From contig NZ_JAJTNP010000003.1 of assembly GCF_021311115.1 (NCBI RefSeq), positions 124,001 to 188,000 of the forward strand: a DNA stretch of 64,000 nt, read 5' to 3'. Position numbers and translations under genes: made by a program. Shown here in pieces: positions 33,928-43,500 of the stretch (its first letter is position 1; every line of letters begins with the position of its first letter). The notes beneath the pieces are model-generated. The model was given only the letters and a program-made list of their open reading frames with translations, was not told where the DNA came from and searched no databases. Source of the DNA: Chryseobacterium gwangjuense. Its GTDB lineage: Bacteria > Bacteroidota > Bacteroidia > Flavobacteriales > Weeksellaceae.

Positions 33928-35514
33928 ATGGCAAAAGGAAAACAGACTCCACGTCAGAAGATGATCAACCTTATGTATTTGGTGTTCATCGCGATGATGG
34001 CCCTAAATATTGATGTTGAAATTATTAGGTCGTTTTACGACTCTACAATATCTCTTAACCAAACCCGTAACTTAACGGAGCAAAAGAATAAAGATATTTT
34101 TGAAAAAACGCTTGAAGCTAAAGCTCAGCAAGTTCCAGATACTTATGCACAACCATGGGAACAGTATAAAGTATTGAGAGATAAAATTGATGGGTTAGTT
34201 TCAGCTGCAGAAGAGGTAAAAACTACACTTAAAAAACATTCAGAATTCCACGATAAAGATGAAGCGGGGAAAGATATGGATGTAAGTGAAAACTTCTCAG
34301 CATTAAATAATAATGAAGCGACTACTGAATACTTCTTCAACGGAGGAGACGAAAACAGTCCATCAAAAAATGCTTTGGCATTAAAAGCAAAAATCGATGA
34401 TGTAAGAAAGTATATCAACGCTACATTTGGTGGAAATCCGCAATTGGCAAAGTTAGTAGAAAGAGCAAATGCTTCTTTAATTGCTGAATATCCTCAAGGA
34501 AAATCTCCGAACGGTAAGACTTGGTTTCAGAATAAATTCTATCACCAGCCACTTATTGCAGCGATTTCTAATTTAGGAATTATCCAGAATGATGCAAGAA
34601 ACGTACAATCAGATGCATTGGCGTTAATGCTACAAGAGAAAGTAGATGCTAGTATCAAGTTTACAAGCTACGAAGCTATTGTTTCTGCTCCTACAGATAT
34701 CGTTGCAGGTAATAAAGCTGAAGCAGTTGTAATGTTAGGTAACTATTCTAACAGTAACAAAATTAGTATTAGTGGAGTTGGTAGACAGGAAAACGGTAAA
34801 GGATTCCTTTCTTTAAACACAGGAGGATTGGGTGAACACAAAATTGGAGGTGTTATTACACTTACTGATGCTACAGGTAAAGCTCAACCTTTCACATGGA
34901 CTCATACTTATAACGTAATTGCTGGTCCGCAAGAAGTAAAACTTGAAAAAGGATTATTACTTTCTGCTGATAAGATGAATGTAATGTATAGAGGATTAGA
35001 AAACCCAGTATCTGGATCTATCTTAGGTGCTGATAATTCTAAACTTACATTATCTGCTCCAGGAGCTTTAGTTAGAAGTACAGGACCAGGTAAATGGATT
35101 GTGAAGCCACAAGCTGGAAATGTTGTTAAATTAACATTGTCTGGTAGAGAGCCTAACGGTAAAGCTGTTTCTCAGGTATTTGAGTACAGAATTAAAAATG
35201 TACCACCGCCGCAAGGACAGATGAGAGGACAGAATGTATTAACAATGCCGGCTCAATCGATTCAGAATCAAACAGTTCAGGCTGCGATTCCTGACTTTGA
35301 TTTCCCTGTAACGTTTACTGTAACTGAATTTATGGTTAGAGTTCCGGGAAGAGCAGCAATGCTTGTGAAAGGAAATTCATTACAAGATGCAGCTGGTCTA
35401 TTGAAAAATGTAAGATCAGGTGATGATGTATCAATTATTGAAATAAAGGCGACAGCTCAAGGATTGGAAGGACCTATTAAGAGAATTACTCCAATTATTA
35501 TACATGTTCCATAA
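33928..35514 (+). CDS. gldM: T9SS trans-periplasmic protein GldM
   Basis: Couples the inner-membrane motor to the periplasmic GldK/GldN ring. The 528 residues begin with KQTPRQKMINLMYLVFIAMMALN, one transmembrane helix (about 12-30), then a long helical D1 domain (about 40-220) and beta-rich Ig-like domains (about 225-520). VPPPQGQMRG near residue 425 is the typical last-domain linker. It ends 18 nt before gldN. Confidence 0.97.
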   Translation: MAKGKQTPRQKMINLMYLVFIAMMALNIDVEIIRSFYDSTISLNQTRNLTEQKNKDIFEKTLEAKAQQVPDTYAQPWEQYKVLRDKIDGLVSAAEEVKTTLKKHSEFHDKDEAGKDMDVSENFSALNNNEATTEYFFNGGDENSPSKNALALKAKIDDVRKYINATFGGNPQLAKLVERANASLIAEYPQGKSPNGKTWFQNKFYHQPLIAAISNLGIIQNDARNVQSDALALMLQEKVDASIKFTSYEAIVSAPTDIVAGNKAEAVVMLGNYSNSNKISISGVGRQENGKGFLSLNTGGLGEHKIGGVITLTDATGKAQPFTWTHTYNVIAGPQEVKLEKGLLLSADKMNVMYRGLENPVSGSILGADNSKLTLSAPGALVRSTGPGKWIVKPQAGNVVKLTLSGREPNGKAVSQVFEYRIKNVPPPQGQMRGQNVLTMPAQSIQNQTVQAAIPDFDFPVTFTVTEFMVRVPGRAAMLVKGNSLQDAAGLLKNVRSGDDVSIIEIKATAQGLEGPIKRITPIIIHVP

Positions 35515-35532
35515 TTTTAAATAGCAATTATT

Positions 35533-36471
35533 ATGAAAAAATATATTAGCAGTCTTTTAGTATTGGTTTCTGGGTTTGCATTATCCCAAACGATTCTAAA
35601 TGCTTCTTCTCCAGAAGAATTCAGACAAATGAGAGCTGAAAATATGAGAAAAGTGGGAGATACTGTTATTAGTAATAAAGTAAAACCACTAGAATACGGA
35701 TTTGTAGAAGACAAAGACATCTTAAAAGGTATGTTTGTTTGGGAAATTATAGATTTGAATGATAAGATTAATCAGCCATTCTACTATGACAATCCAAATA
35801 GCCTTTTGTCTAAAAATACAAGATCTCTATACCAAATTTTATTGGATGCAGCATTAAGCGGTCAAATAGAAGAAGTATATGATGATGAAGATTTTACTAC
35901 AAAACTTTCTCCAGAAGGGATTAAGAAAAGACTTGAAAAAGTTGTTTTAAATGATGCTGCAATTGATATTTTGCAGTCAGGAAGACAATTGACAGAGCAG
36001 GAAAAGAAAGAATATACCGATTATTTTCAAACAACAACTGATAAAGTTAAAATGTTGAAAATTATGGGAATGTGGTTCATCGACAAAAGAGATGGTCAAA
36101 TGAAATACAGACCTCTTGGTATTGCGGCAATGGGACCAGATCCTGCTGTTCAAGGAGTTTATGATGCTGAAGGAAAAGCAATTGCTGGTAAGGATGAATT
36201 AATTGATTTATTCTGGGTATACTATCCAAAAGCAAGAGATATTTTAGCTAACAATTATGTTTTCAACAAAAAGAATTCAGCAGCTGATTTATCTTTCGAT
36301 GATGTAATCAATGCAAGAAGATTCTCTTCTGTGATCTATAAGTCATCAAGCGGTTTAGGAGACGGGAATATCAAAGATTATGTTCCTAGAAATGCTGAAG
36401 AACAACTTGAAGAAAGTGATAGAATCAAAGCACAGATTCTTGAAATGGAAAACGAATTGTGGAATTATTAA
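35533..36471 (+). CDS. gldN: T9SS ring protein GldN
   Basis: Periplasmic component of the GldK/GldN ring. The 312-residue precursor has a signal peptide (1-19, ending ALSQT) and family segments PLEYGFVEDKDILKGMFVWEIIDL (start region, 58-81), YQILLDAALSG, and WFIDKRDGQMKYRPLGIAAMGP. The last third includes ARDILANNYVFNKKNSAADLSFDD. A terminator follows immediately, ending the gldKLMN operon. No gldO paralogue is adjacent. Confidence 0.96.
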   Translation: MKKYISSLLVLVSGFALSQTILNASSPEEFRQMRAENMRKVGDTVISNKVKPLEYGFVEDKDILKGMFVWEIIDLNDKINQPFYYDNPNSLLSKNTRSLYQILLDAALSGQIEEVYDDEDFTTKLSPEGIKKRLEKVVLNDAAIDILQSGRQLTEQEKKEYTDYFQTTTDKVKMLKIMGMWFIDKRDGQMKYRPLGIAAMGPDPAVQGVYDAEGKAIAGKDELIDLFWVYYPKARDILANNYVFNKKNSAADLSFDDVINARRFSSVIYKSSSGLGDGNIKDYVPRNAEEQLEESDRIKAQILEMENELWNY

Positions 36472-36492
36472 TATTTCATTTGATTCATATAC

Positions 36493-36524
36493 AAAACCTG
36501 AGTATTTTTACTCAGGTTTTTTTA
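36493..36524 (+). terminator. Terminator of the gldKLMN operon
   Basis: Perfect 12-base arms (AAAACCTGAGTA at 36493-36504, complement at 36509-36520), a 4-base loop and a T-run, 22 nt past the gldN stop. Confidence 0.95.
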
Positions 36525-36599
36525 TGATAGAATCCTATAATGATAAGGAATTAATGATATAGGCGATTCATATTACCTTAATTAAATGAAGATTTTTGT

Positions 36600-37637
36600 A
36601 TGGAAAAAGTAGATTATATAATTGTAGGAGACGGATATGCCGGTGTTTTTTTTGCGCATCAGCTGATTAAAAATAATAAGTCCTTTGTCATGTTTTCTGA
36701 AGGCAGAAAAAGTGCTTCACAGGTTTCCGCCGGAATTATAAATCCTGTGGTTTTAAAGAAGTTTACTACTTTTTGGAAAGCTCAGGAGCAGATAAATTTT
36801 CTAAAAGATTCGTTACAAGAAATTGAAAACTATACAGGGAAAAATTATTTAATAGATGCTCCTATTCATAGAATTTTCCATGATGAAAATGAACAGAAGC
36901 TTTGGCTGAAGAAATCTGAGAATAGTGAGCTTATTAACTTTTTAGACAAAAATTTTGATCACGTAGAAGTAGTAAAAAACGATTTTAAGACAGGAAAGGT
37001 AAATCAATCTGCCAGACTGGATGTTAATGGATTTTTTATGGGTCTATTTGATTTTCTTGAAAACGGATCAAAATTAATCAAAGAAAAGTTCGATTATACT
37101 AAAATTAATGTTGAAGATTCTACTTATAACGATATTCAATTTGGAAAAATTATTTTTTGTGAAGGAATGGGAGTGAAAGAAAATCCTTTTTTTTCAGACA
37201 TACTTGTGAATGCCAATAAAGGACATCATATCAAAGTAAAATTATCAGAACCTTTACCAGAAAATATAACCATTAAAAAGAAACATTTTTTATTCCCAGT
37301 AGGCAACGATTTATATTTTTATGGAGGAACATATGATCGGGAGCAACTTCACAGCCATGTAGACGATTCTGCTGTAGAACAATTGGTAGATGGTTTGTCT
37401 GCATTTTATCCGTATGATTTTGAAATAAAAGAAGTCAATTTTGGATTTCGTCCTACTGTCAAAGACAGAAGACCGATTATTGGAGCACATACCGAACATT
37501 CAAATATGTTTGTATTTAACGGTTTAGGAGCAAGAGGAATACTGAACGGATGCTATTTTTCTAAAGTACTATATGATTTCGCGGAAAATGGCTCTCCATT
37601 GCCTGCTGAAGTAAATATGGAAAGATTTATAAATTAA
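36600..37637 (+). CDS. FAD-dependent oxidoreductase (DAO superfamily)
   Basis: A 345-residue flavoprotein. The N-terminal dinucleotide-binding fold reads YIIVGDGYAGVFFAH (GxGxxG, residues 6-20), and the C-terminal GFRPTVKDRRPIIGAH and FNGLGARGILNG match the D-amino-acid-oxidase/glycine-oxidase-like FAD domain. SQVSAGIINPVVLKKFT (about 40-56) is the region that contacts flavin. The substrate is unknown. It follows gldN but a strong terminator separates them, so coregulation with the secretion system is not implied. It shares a bidirectional terminator with the META-domain gene. Confidence 0.88.
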   Translation: MEKVDYIIVGDGYAGVFFAHQLIKNNKSFVMFSEGRKSASQVSAGIINPVVLKKFTTFWKAQEQINFLKDSLQEIENYTGKNYLIDAPIHRIFHDENEQKLWLKKSENSELINFLDKNFDHVEVVKNDFKTGKVNQSARLDVNGFFMGLFDFLENGSKLIKEKFDYTKINVEDSTYNDIQFGKIIFCEGMGVKENPFFSDILVNANKGHHIKVKLSEPLPENITIKKKHFLFPVGNDLYFYGGTYDREQLHSHVDDSAVEQLVDGLSAFYPYDFEIKEVNFGFRPTVKDRRPIIGAHTEHSNMFVFNGLGARGILNGCYFSKVLYDFAENGSPLPAEVNMERFIN

Positions 37638-37674
37638 AAAAAATATCGAGGCTCTTAAAGCCTCGATATTTTTT
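37637..37674. terminator. Bidirectional terminator
   Basis: Twelve-base arms (AATATCGAGGCT at 37642-37653, complement at 37659-37670) with A- and T-runs end the plus-strand oxidoreductase and the minus-strand META lipoprotein genes. Confidence 0.92.
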
Positions 37675-37693
37675 GATATATGGTAAATTGTGT

Positions 37694-38125
37694 TTAATTG
37701 CTAAGAACAAATTTTGCCAAAGGAGCCATTCTGGCTTTATTTAGAGTAAGCGTATTACCATTTACAGAATAATTATCAGCAGCTAATAAAGCTTTTGTAA
37801 ATGCATGTTCTGTTTCCAGATCATCGCAAGCCATCATGGTAGACATTCCCTGGTTGAATTTTATACGCATCATTTCCGGCTTTATCTCAAAAGTTCCTCC
37901 CACACCATTGCATCCGGCGTGTCCTTCATATCTCATATCACTCATGTTGAGCTTAAAATAAGGATTGCTTTTAGGGTTTTTAAGTTGAATAGGCTTACCG
38001 TTGAGTTCCGTAAGTTTCCATGTTTTTCCTGTAATATCTTTTGATGATGATTGTTTGGCGCTGTTACAAGAAAAAAGAAATATTGATAAGATAAAAACGG
38101 TAATGTAGTGGTGTAGATTTTTCAT
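37694..38125 (-). CDS. META-domain lipoprotein
   Basis: A 143-residue lipoprotein with lipobox LFSC (Cys20) after a hydrophobic signal. The mature part is one META domain, as in HslJ: GKTWKLTELNGKPI at the start, GHAGCNGVGGTFEI and STMMACDDLETEHAFTKAL, where the two cysteines are typical, and a final LTLNKARMAPLAKFV. META proteins are linked to heat or antibiotic stress in other bacteria, but this one is untested. It lies 36 nt after the next gene upstream (38162-38560), so the two likely share a transcript. Confidence 0.88.
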   Translation of the reverse strand: MKNLHHYITVFILSIFLFSCNSAKQSSSKDITGKTWKLTELNGKPIQLKNPKSNPYFKLNMSDMRYEGHAGCNGVGGTFEIKPEMMRIKFNQGMSTMMACDDLETEHAFTKALLAADNYSVNGNTLTLNKARMAPLAKFVLSN

Positions 38126-38161
38126 AATAATAAAGTTTAAATTAATATAGTTTGGTGTTAT

Positions 38162-38560
38162 TTAATAAGAAGCCATTTTTGTGGGATCGTTTTCTTTTTT
38201 ACTTTGTTTAGAATGAAACAAAACCATATCTGCATCTTTTTTCAGGAAGGTGATATTTCCACGGATGTTAGAGTATTGGTATTCTTCATTAGCAGCAGTA
38301 TATTCCGGTAACTCATCATCTTTTTTAATGTCATATGTTTTACCATCAAGAAAAACTTTAGCTGTCTTTTGAGTATGATTGAGCACAACTTCCATTTGAT
38401 CCCCGAAATCGTCTACAAAAGTTGCTTTTGTAATACTGTCATTTACAATTTCAGTAGGAGACTGCGTGGCTACAACTTCATTTTCTTTGGTAGAATGTTT
38501 ACATGCTGTTATAGTAAGTCCGGAAATACAGAGTGTTAGAAATAGAACCTTTTTTTTCAT
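38162..38560 (-). CDS. Small lipoprotein, MliC-like
   Basis: A 132-residue lipoprotein. The signal ends ITAC (Cys20). The mature part contains a short beta-rich region: ATFVDDFGDQMEVVLNHT, then AKVFLDGKTYDIK and YQYSNIRGNITFLKKDADM. This recalls MliC/C-type lysozyme-inhibitor domains (a barrel with a strand pattern v.l..dg..y.L...sa.G..Y), but the diagnostic serine and lysine are not convincingly present. Probably in the cell envelope. Cotranscribed upstream of the META lipoprotein gene. Confidence 0.6.
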   Translation of the reverse strand: MKKKVLFLTLCISGLTITACKHSTKENEVVATQSPTEIVNDSITKATFVDDFGDQMEVVLNHTQKTAKVFLDGKTYDIKKDDELPEYTAANEEYQYSNIRGNITFLKKDADMVLFHSKQSKKENDPTKMASY

Positions 38561-38941
38561 AATAATTTGTTTTGGTGTGTTTCATTGGTGTGATTTGTAT
38601 GGTAAAGTTATTGTTTTTTTAGATAAAAACTGTTAAATTAATATAAATTATAAAGTGATTTTAAAAATGATTAAATGTTTCATGTAAAAATTGCCTTATA
38701 ACATCACGATTTTACTGTAATTTATGAAATTTTTGAAGAAAAAATCAATAATAAGGAATATAAATTGTTGAAAACCAAAATGAAATAAATTATCTTCTTG
38801 TAATGATTTTAAACATTTACAAAGTATTAATGATTATTCAGCATATTTAAAGGTGAGTTAAATATTGTTAATGTATGTCATTTATCATAAAATTGATTTA
38901 GAATGTAACCGAACTAAGACTTACATTTGTGCCTTCAAATT
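38561..38941. other. 381-nt AT-rich gap with a candidate promoter at its right end
   Basis: No gene or hairpin of note. TACATTTG at 38922-38929, an exact TAnnTTTG match, lies 13 nt before the ATG of the small membrane protein gene. A TTG at 38893-38895 is too far (26 nt) for the usual -33 element. Confidence 0.5.
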
Positions 38942-39334
38942 ATGAGAAATTATATAGTATATTTTTTGACGAGTCTTTTTCTGCTATTCGTAGTAGAAAG
39001 CAAGATGAATGTCAAAACGTTAAAAAATGACTATAATACTCATACCTCTCATAATTTACCCAAAAGAGCAAACCGTTTAAACCAAACCTACGAGAAAATT
39101 TCTGTCCAGCAGGCTCCTGATGATACAAGCAATGCTTATTCATTAGAGCTTACAGAAGATGATTTTCAGTTGTCTGATACTTTTCAGGCGATGGTTGTTT
39201 TTGCCAGTGTTTTCACATTGGTTTATATTTTTGGTTTAAAAAGTTTTAAAAAATTAAAGCCGACTATTCACGGCTTTTTATCCGAATTTTCTACAGTTAA
39301 AAGATTCATTCTGATACGCTCTATCAGAATTTAA
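38942..39334 (+). CDS. Small predicted membrane protein
   Basis: A 130-residue protein with a hydrophobic N-terminus (about residues 4-18) and a second hydrophobic segment (about 84-101), the latter followed by a basic stretch (KSFKKLKP). The first may be a signal or anchor, leaving a polar loop of about 60 residues on the outside. The ATG at 38942 is chosen over a TTG 15 nt upstream because the -7 element overlaps that TTG. No family recognised. Two hairpins lie within its 3' end (39256-39280 and 39308-39330). It may be a separate unit from the RND genes. Confidence 0.6.
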   Translation: MRNYIVYFLTSLFLLFVVESKMNVKTLKNDYNTHTSHNLPKRANRLNQTYEKISVQQAPDDTSNAYSLELTEDDFQLSDTFQAMVVFASVFTLVYIFGLKSFKKLKPTIHGFLSEFSTVKRFILIRSIRI

Positions 39335-39349
39335 ATTTCATTTTTTCCG
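39308..39349 (+). terminator. Terminator-like hairpin at the end of the small membrane protein gene
   Basis: Nine-base arms (ATTCTGATA at 39308-39316, complement at 39322-39330) inside the last codons are followed by an interrupted T-rich tract. Moderate strength. Confidence 0.55.
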
Positions 39350-39480
39350 ATTGATTTTCTGTCCACATATTGGATGGGAAACCTTCTGCGTTGTGTTTGT
39401 TGGTAATCATCACATCGTAATAATTCTTATTGCCAAATTTTCATTTTAAAACATTAACGATTTATATAAACTCTAGAATT

Positions 39481-40566
39481 ATGATCAAAAGAGTTGTCGC
39501 AAGCATTGCGCTAAGCAGTCTTTTATTGTTCACAGGTTGTAACAAGAAAAAAGAAGAAAAAGAAGAAACTACGATTTATCCGGTTACCTCTCCAGTAGTG
39601 ATGGATACGGTGATTGATAAAGAGTATGTAGCTCAGATCCAGTCTGTAAAGAACATTGAAGTTCGTGCACAGGAAAAAGGTTTCCTTGAGAAAATTTATG
39701 TAGACGAAGGTCAGTTTGTTCATCAGGGACAAACATTATTCCGAATCATGCCTAAATTGTATCAGGCAGAACTCTTAAAAGCTCAGGCAGAAGTGGCTCA
39801 AGCTACTATTGAATTGAAAAACGCAAGTACATTGGCTAACAACAACATTGTTTCCAAAAACGAAAGAGCAATGGCTAAAGCTAAGTTGGATGCAGCCAAT
39901 GCAGAAGCTAAACTGGCTCAGATTCACTTGTCGTTTACAGACATTAAAGCTCCTTTTTCAGGAATTATCAACAGAATTCCTTTGAAATTGGGAAGTTTGA
40001 TCGATGAAGGGGATTTGCTGACGTCTTTGTCTGATAACAATGATGTCTATACGTACTTCAACGTTTCAGAGCCGGAATATTTATCATATCAGACCCATGC
40101 TGCAACCAGAGGAAGTAATCAGGTAGCATTGGTAATGGCAAACGGAGAAGTTTTTCCGCAAAAAGGAGAAGTTCAGACCATTGAAGGAGAATTTGACAAT
40201 GAAACAGGAAATATTGCCTTCAGAGCTAAATTCCCGAATCCGAATAAACTATTAAGAAACGGAGAAACAGGAAAAGTAAGAATGACTTTACTGATTAAAA
40301 ATGCTTTAATCATTCCTCAGAAAGCGACGTATGAAATTCAGGATCAGAAATATGTTTTTGTAGTAGGCAAAGATGGAGTGGCAAGATCTAAAAACATTAA
40401 GGTCGCTTACGAGCTTCCGGACTTATATGTGGTGGCTTCCGGGCTTTCAAAAGGAGAAAATATCTTGTTGGAAGGAGTTCAGAAAGTAAAAGATGACCAA
40501 AAAGTTCAGATAAAAGTTCAGGATCCGAAAAAAGTTCTTCAATCATTGAAATTAAAAGCAGAGTAA
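39481..40566 (+). CDS. RND efflux periplasmic adaptor subunit
   Basis: Membrane-fusion protein linking the RND pump to the outer-membrane channel. The 361-residue lipoprotein has lipobox LLFTGC (Cys20) and then a KKKEEKEE stretch. Domains in order: barrel-sandwich hybrid start (VRAQEKGFLEKIYVDEGQFVHQG, about 62-84), a helical hairpin (AELLKAQAEVAQATIEL), the second lipoyl half (FTDIKAPFSGIINRIP), beta-barrel, and membrane-proximal domain. The ATG at 39481 starts the signal peptide; the longer frame from 39430 does not. First of three genes; the pump follows after 20 nt. No regulator is adjacent. Confidence 0.94.
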   Translation: MIKRVVASIALSSLLLFTGCNKKKEEKEETTIYPVTSPVVMDTVIDKEYVAQIQSVKNIEVRAQEKGFLEKIYVDEGQFVHQGQTLFRIMPKLYQAELLKAQAEVAQATIELKNASTLANNNIVSKNERAMAKAKLDAANAEAKLAQIHLSFTDIKAPFSGIINRIPLKLGSLIDEGDLLTSLSDNNDVYTYFNVSEPEYLSYQTHAATRGSNQVALVMANGEVFPQKGEVQTIEGEFDNETGNIAFRAKFPNPNKLLRNGETGKVRMTLLIKNALIIPQKATYEIQDQKYVFVVGKDGVARSKNIKVAYELPDLYVVASGLSKGENILLEGVQKVKDDQKVQIKVQDPKKVLQSLKLKAE

Positions 40567-40586
40567 GGCTCTATAAATGAAGTAGT

Positions 40587-43500
40587 ATGTTTAAGAAATT
40601 CATTCGCAGACCCGTTCTGTCTATCGTAATCTCTTTGATTATCGTATTTATGGGAATTTTGTCCCTGGTAAAATTACCGGTTACGCAATTTCCTTCCATT
40701 TCACCACCAAAAGTTAATATTACCGCAGAATATCCGGGAGCCAACAACGAATTGTTGATTAAATCCGTGGTTATTCCATTAGAAAGAGGGTTAAATGGTG
40801 TTCCCGGAATGAAATATATGACTTCCGATGCCGGAAACGACGGGGAAGCATCTATTCAGGTGGTTTTTGACCTGGGAACCGATCCGAACGTAGCAGCAGT
40901 AAACGTTCAAAACCGTGTTTCTTCCGTTGTGAATAAACTTCCTCCTTTGGTAGTTCGTGAAGGGGTGAAAATTACCCGTGAAGAACCGAACATGTTGATG
41001 TATATTAACTTGTATAGTGATGATCCGAAAGCTGACCAGAAATTCCTTTTCAACTATGCGGATATCAACGTAATGTCCGAATTACGAAGAGTAAGCGGAG
41101 TTGGTTTTGCAGATATCCTGGGAACAAGAGAATACGCAATGCGTATCTGGTTAAAACCGGATAGATTAACGGCTTACAGTATTTCAGCAGATGAAGTAAT
41201 GGAAGCTTTGAATGCACAGAGTTTAGAAGCATCTCCTGGAAAAACAGGGGAGAGTTCCGGAAAAAGATCTCAGTCATTTGAATATATCTTGAAATATCCA
41301 GGTCGTTTCAATAATGAAAAAGACTATGGAAATATCATTCTTAAAGCAAAATCAAACGGAGAATTCATCAGATTAAAAGATGTTGCAGATGTAGAATTCG
41401 GTTCTTCAATGTATGATATTTACTCTACACTGAATGGTAAACCTTCTGCTGCAATCACTGTAAAACAATCATATGGTTCCAATGCAAGTGATGTTATCAA
41501 AAACGTAAAAACTTTGATGGCTGAACTTCAGAAAACAACGTTCCCAAAAGGAATGCATTATGACATTAGTTATGACGTATCCAAATTTTTGGATGCTTCG
41601 ATGGAAAAAGTGATTCATACCCTATTTGAGGCCTTTATTTTGGTGGCAATTGTAGTATTCCTTTTCCTGGGAGATTGGCGCTCGACATTGATTCCTGCAA
41701 TAGCGGTTCCGGTTTCATTGATCGGTACCTTTGCAGTAATGTCCGCTTTTGGAATTACATTAAACATGATCTCACTCTTTGCCCTTGTAATGGCAATCGG
41801 GGTTGTGGTAGATGATGCGATTGTGGTTATTGAAGCCGTTCACGCCAAGATGGAGGAAAAACACCTGTCACCATTGAAAGCCACAGAAGAAGCAATGCAT
41901 GAAATCAGTGGAGCAATTATCGCAATTACTTTGGTAATGGCATCGGTGTTTATTCCGATTGCGTTTATGTCTGGTCCGGTTGGGGTTTTCTATCGTCAGT
42001 TCTCCATTACCATGGCTTCTGCAATTATCCTTTCAGGGGTAGTCGCTTTAACCTTGACTCCGGCTTTATGTGCTTTAATCCTGAAAAATAATCATGGAAA
42101 GGCTAAAAAAAGAGGTCCGATTACTATTTTCTTAGATAAATTCAATAATTTATTTACAAAAGGAGCAGGAAAGTATGAAAAGATGCTTAATAAAACGGTT
42201 ACTAAAAAAGCATTTACATTACCGTTACTATTAGCTTTCTGTGCGGGAACATTCTTTTTAAGCAACTCGCTTCCTTCAGGATTTATTCCTGCGGAAGATC
42301 AGGGAATGATTTATGCGATTATTCAGACTCCTCCAGGTTCCACATTAGAAAGAACCAATCAGATTGCTAAAGAACTATTGAGAGAATCGGAAGATATTGA
42401 TGGAGTACAGTCTGTTTCTTCGTTGGCAGGTTATGAAATTTTGACGGAAGGTACAGGTTCCAACTCGGGTACTTGTTTGATTAACCTGAAAAGCTGGGAA
42501 GACCGTAAAGAATCTGCCGCAGAAATTATTGAAAAGCTTGAAGAAAAAGCTAAAAATATTCCGGGTGCCAATATAGAATTCTTCCAACCGCCATCAATTC
42601 CGGGGTATGGTGCTGCAGGAGGTTTCGAACTTCGTTTGCTGGATAAGGCAGGAAGTGGAGATTATCATAAAATGGAGCAGGTAAGTAATGATTTTGTGAA
42701 AGAATTGAAAAAACGTCCTGAATTAGGATCTGCATTTACCTTCTATTCTGCCAGTTTCCCTCAATATATGTTAAGAGTAGATAATGATCTAGCGGAACAA
42801 AAAGGAGTAACGATTGAAAAAGCAATGGACAATTTATCTACGTTGATTGGTTCCAACTATGAAACGAGCTTCATCCGTTTCGACAGACCTTACAAAGTAA
42901 TTGTTCAAGCGGGACCGCAATATCGTGCATTGCCGACGGATTTATTGAAACTGTATGTTAAAAACGATAAAGATCAGATGGTTCCGTATTCAGACTTCAT
43001 GCATTTGGAAAAAGTATATGGTTTATCGGAGATTACAAGACATAATATGTACAATTCTGCGGAGGTAAGTGGAACTCCTGCACCGGGTTACAGTTCAGGG
43101 CAGGCTATTGCGGCGATAAAAGAAGTGGCAGACAAAACATTGCCGAGAGGCTTTGGTATTGACTGGGCAGGGATTTCTAAAGATGAAGTAAGTCGTGGAA
43201 ATGAAGCGGTATTTATTTTCTTAGTCTGTTTAGGATTCGTTTATTTAATTCTTGCGGCTCAGTATGAAAGTTTCATCCTTCCGCTACCAGTAATTTTATC
43301 GTTGCCAACGGGTATTTTCGGAGCATTTGTATGTTTAAAATTGTTAGGATTGGAAAACAACATCTATGCTCAGGTGGCAATGGTGATGTTGATCGGTTTA
43401 TTAGGTAAAAATGCCGTATTGATCGTAGAATTTGCCGTTCAGAAAAAAGCAGAGGAAGGAATTCCTGTGGCAAAGGCAGCCATTGAAGGAGCGGCAATCC

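Noticed and set aside
39430..39480. Longer N-terminus of the RND adaptor
   Set aside because: The extension is polar and breaks the signal peptide; the ATG at 39481 starts a proper lipoprotein signal.
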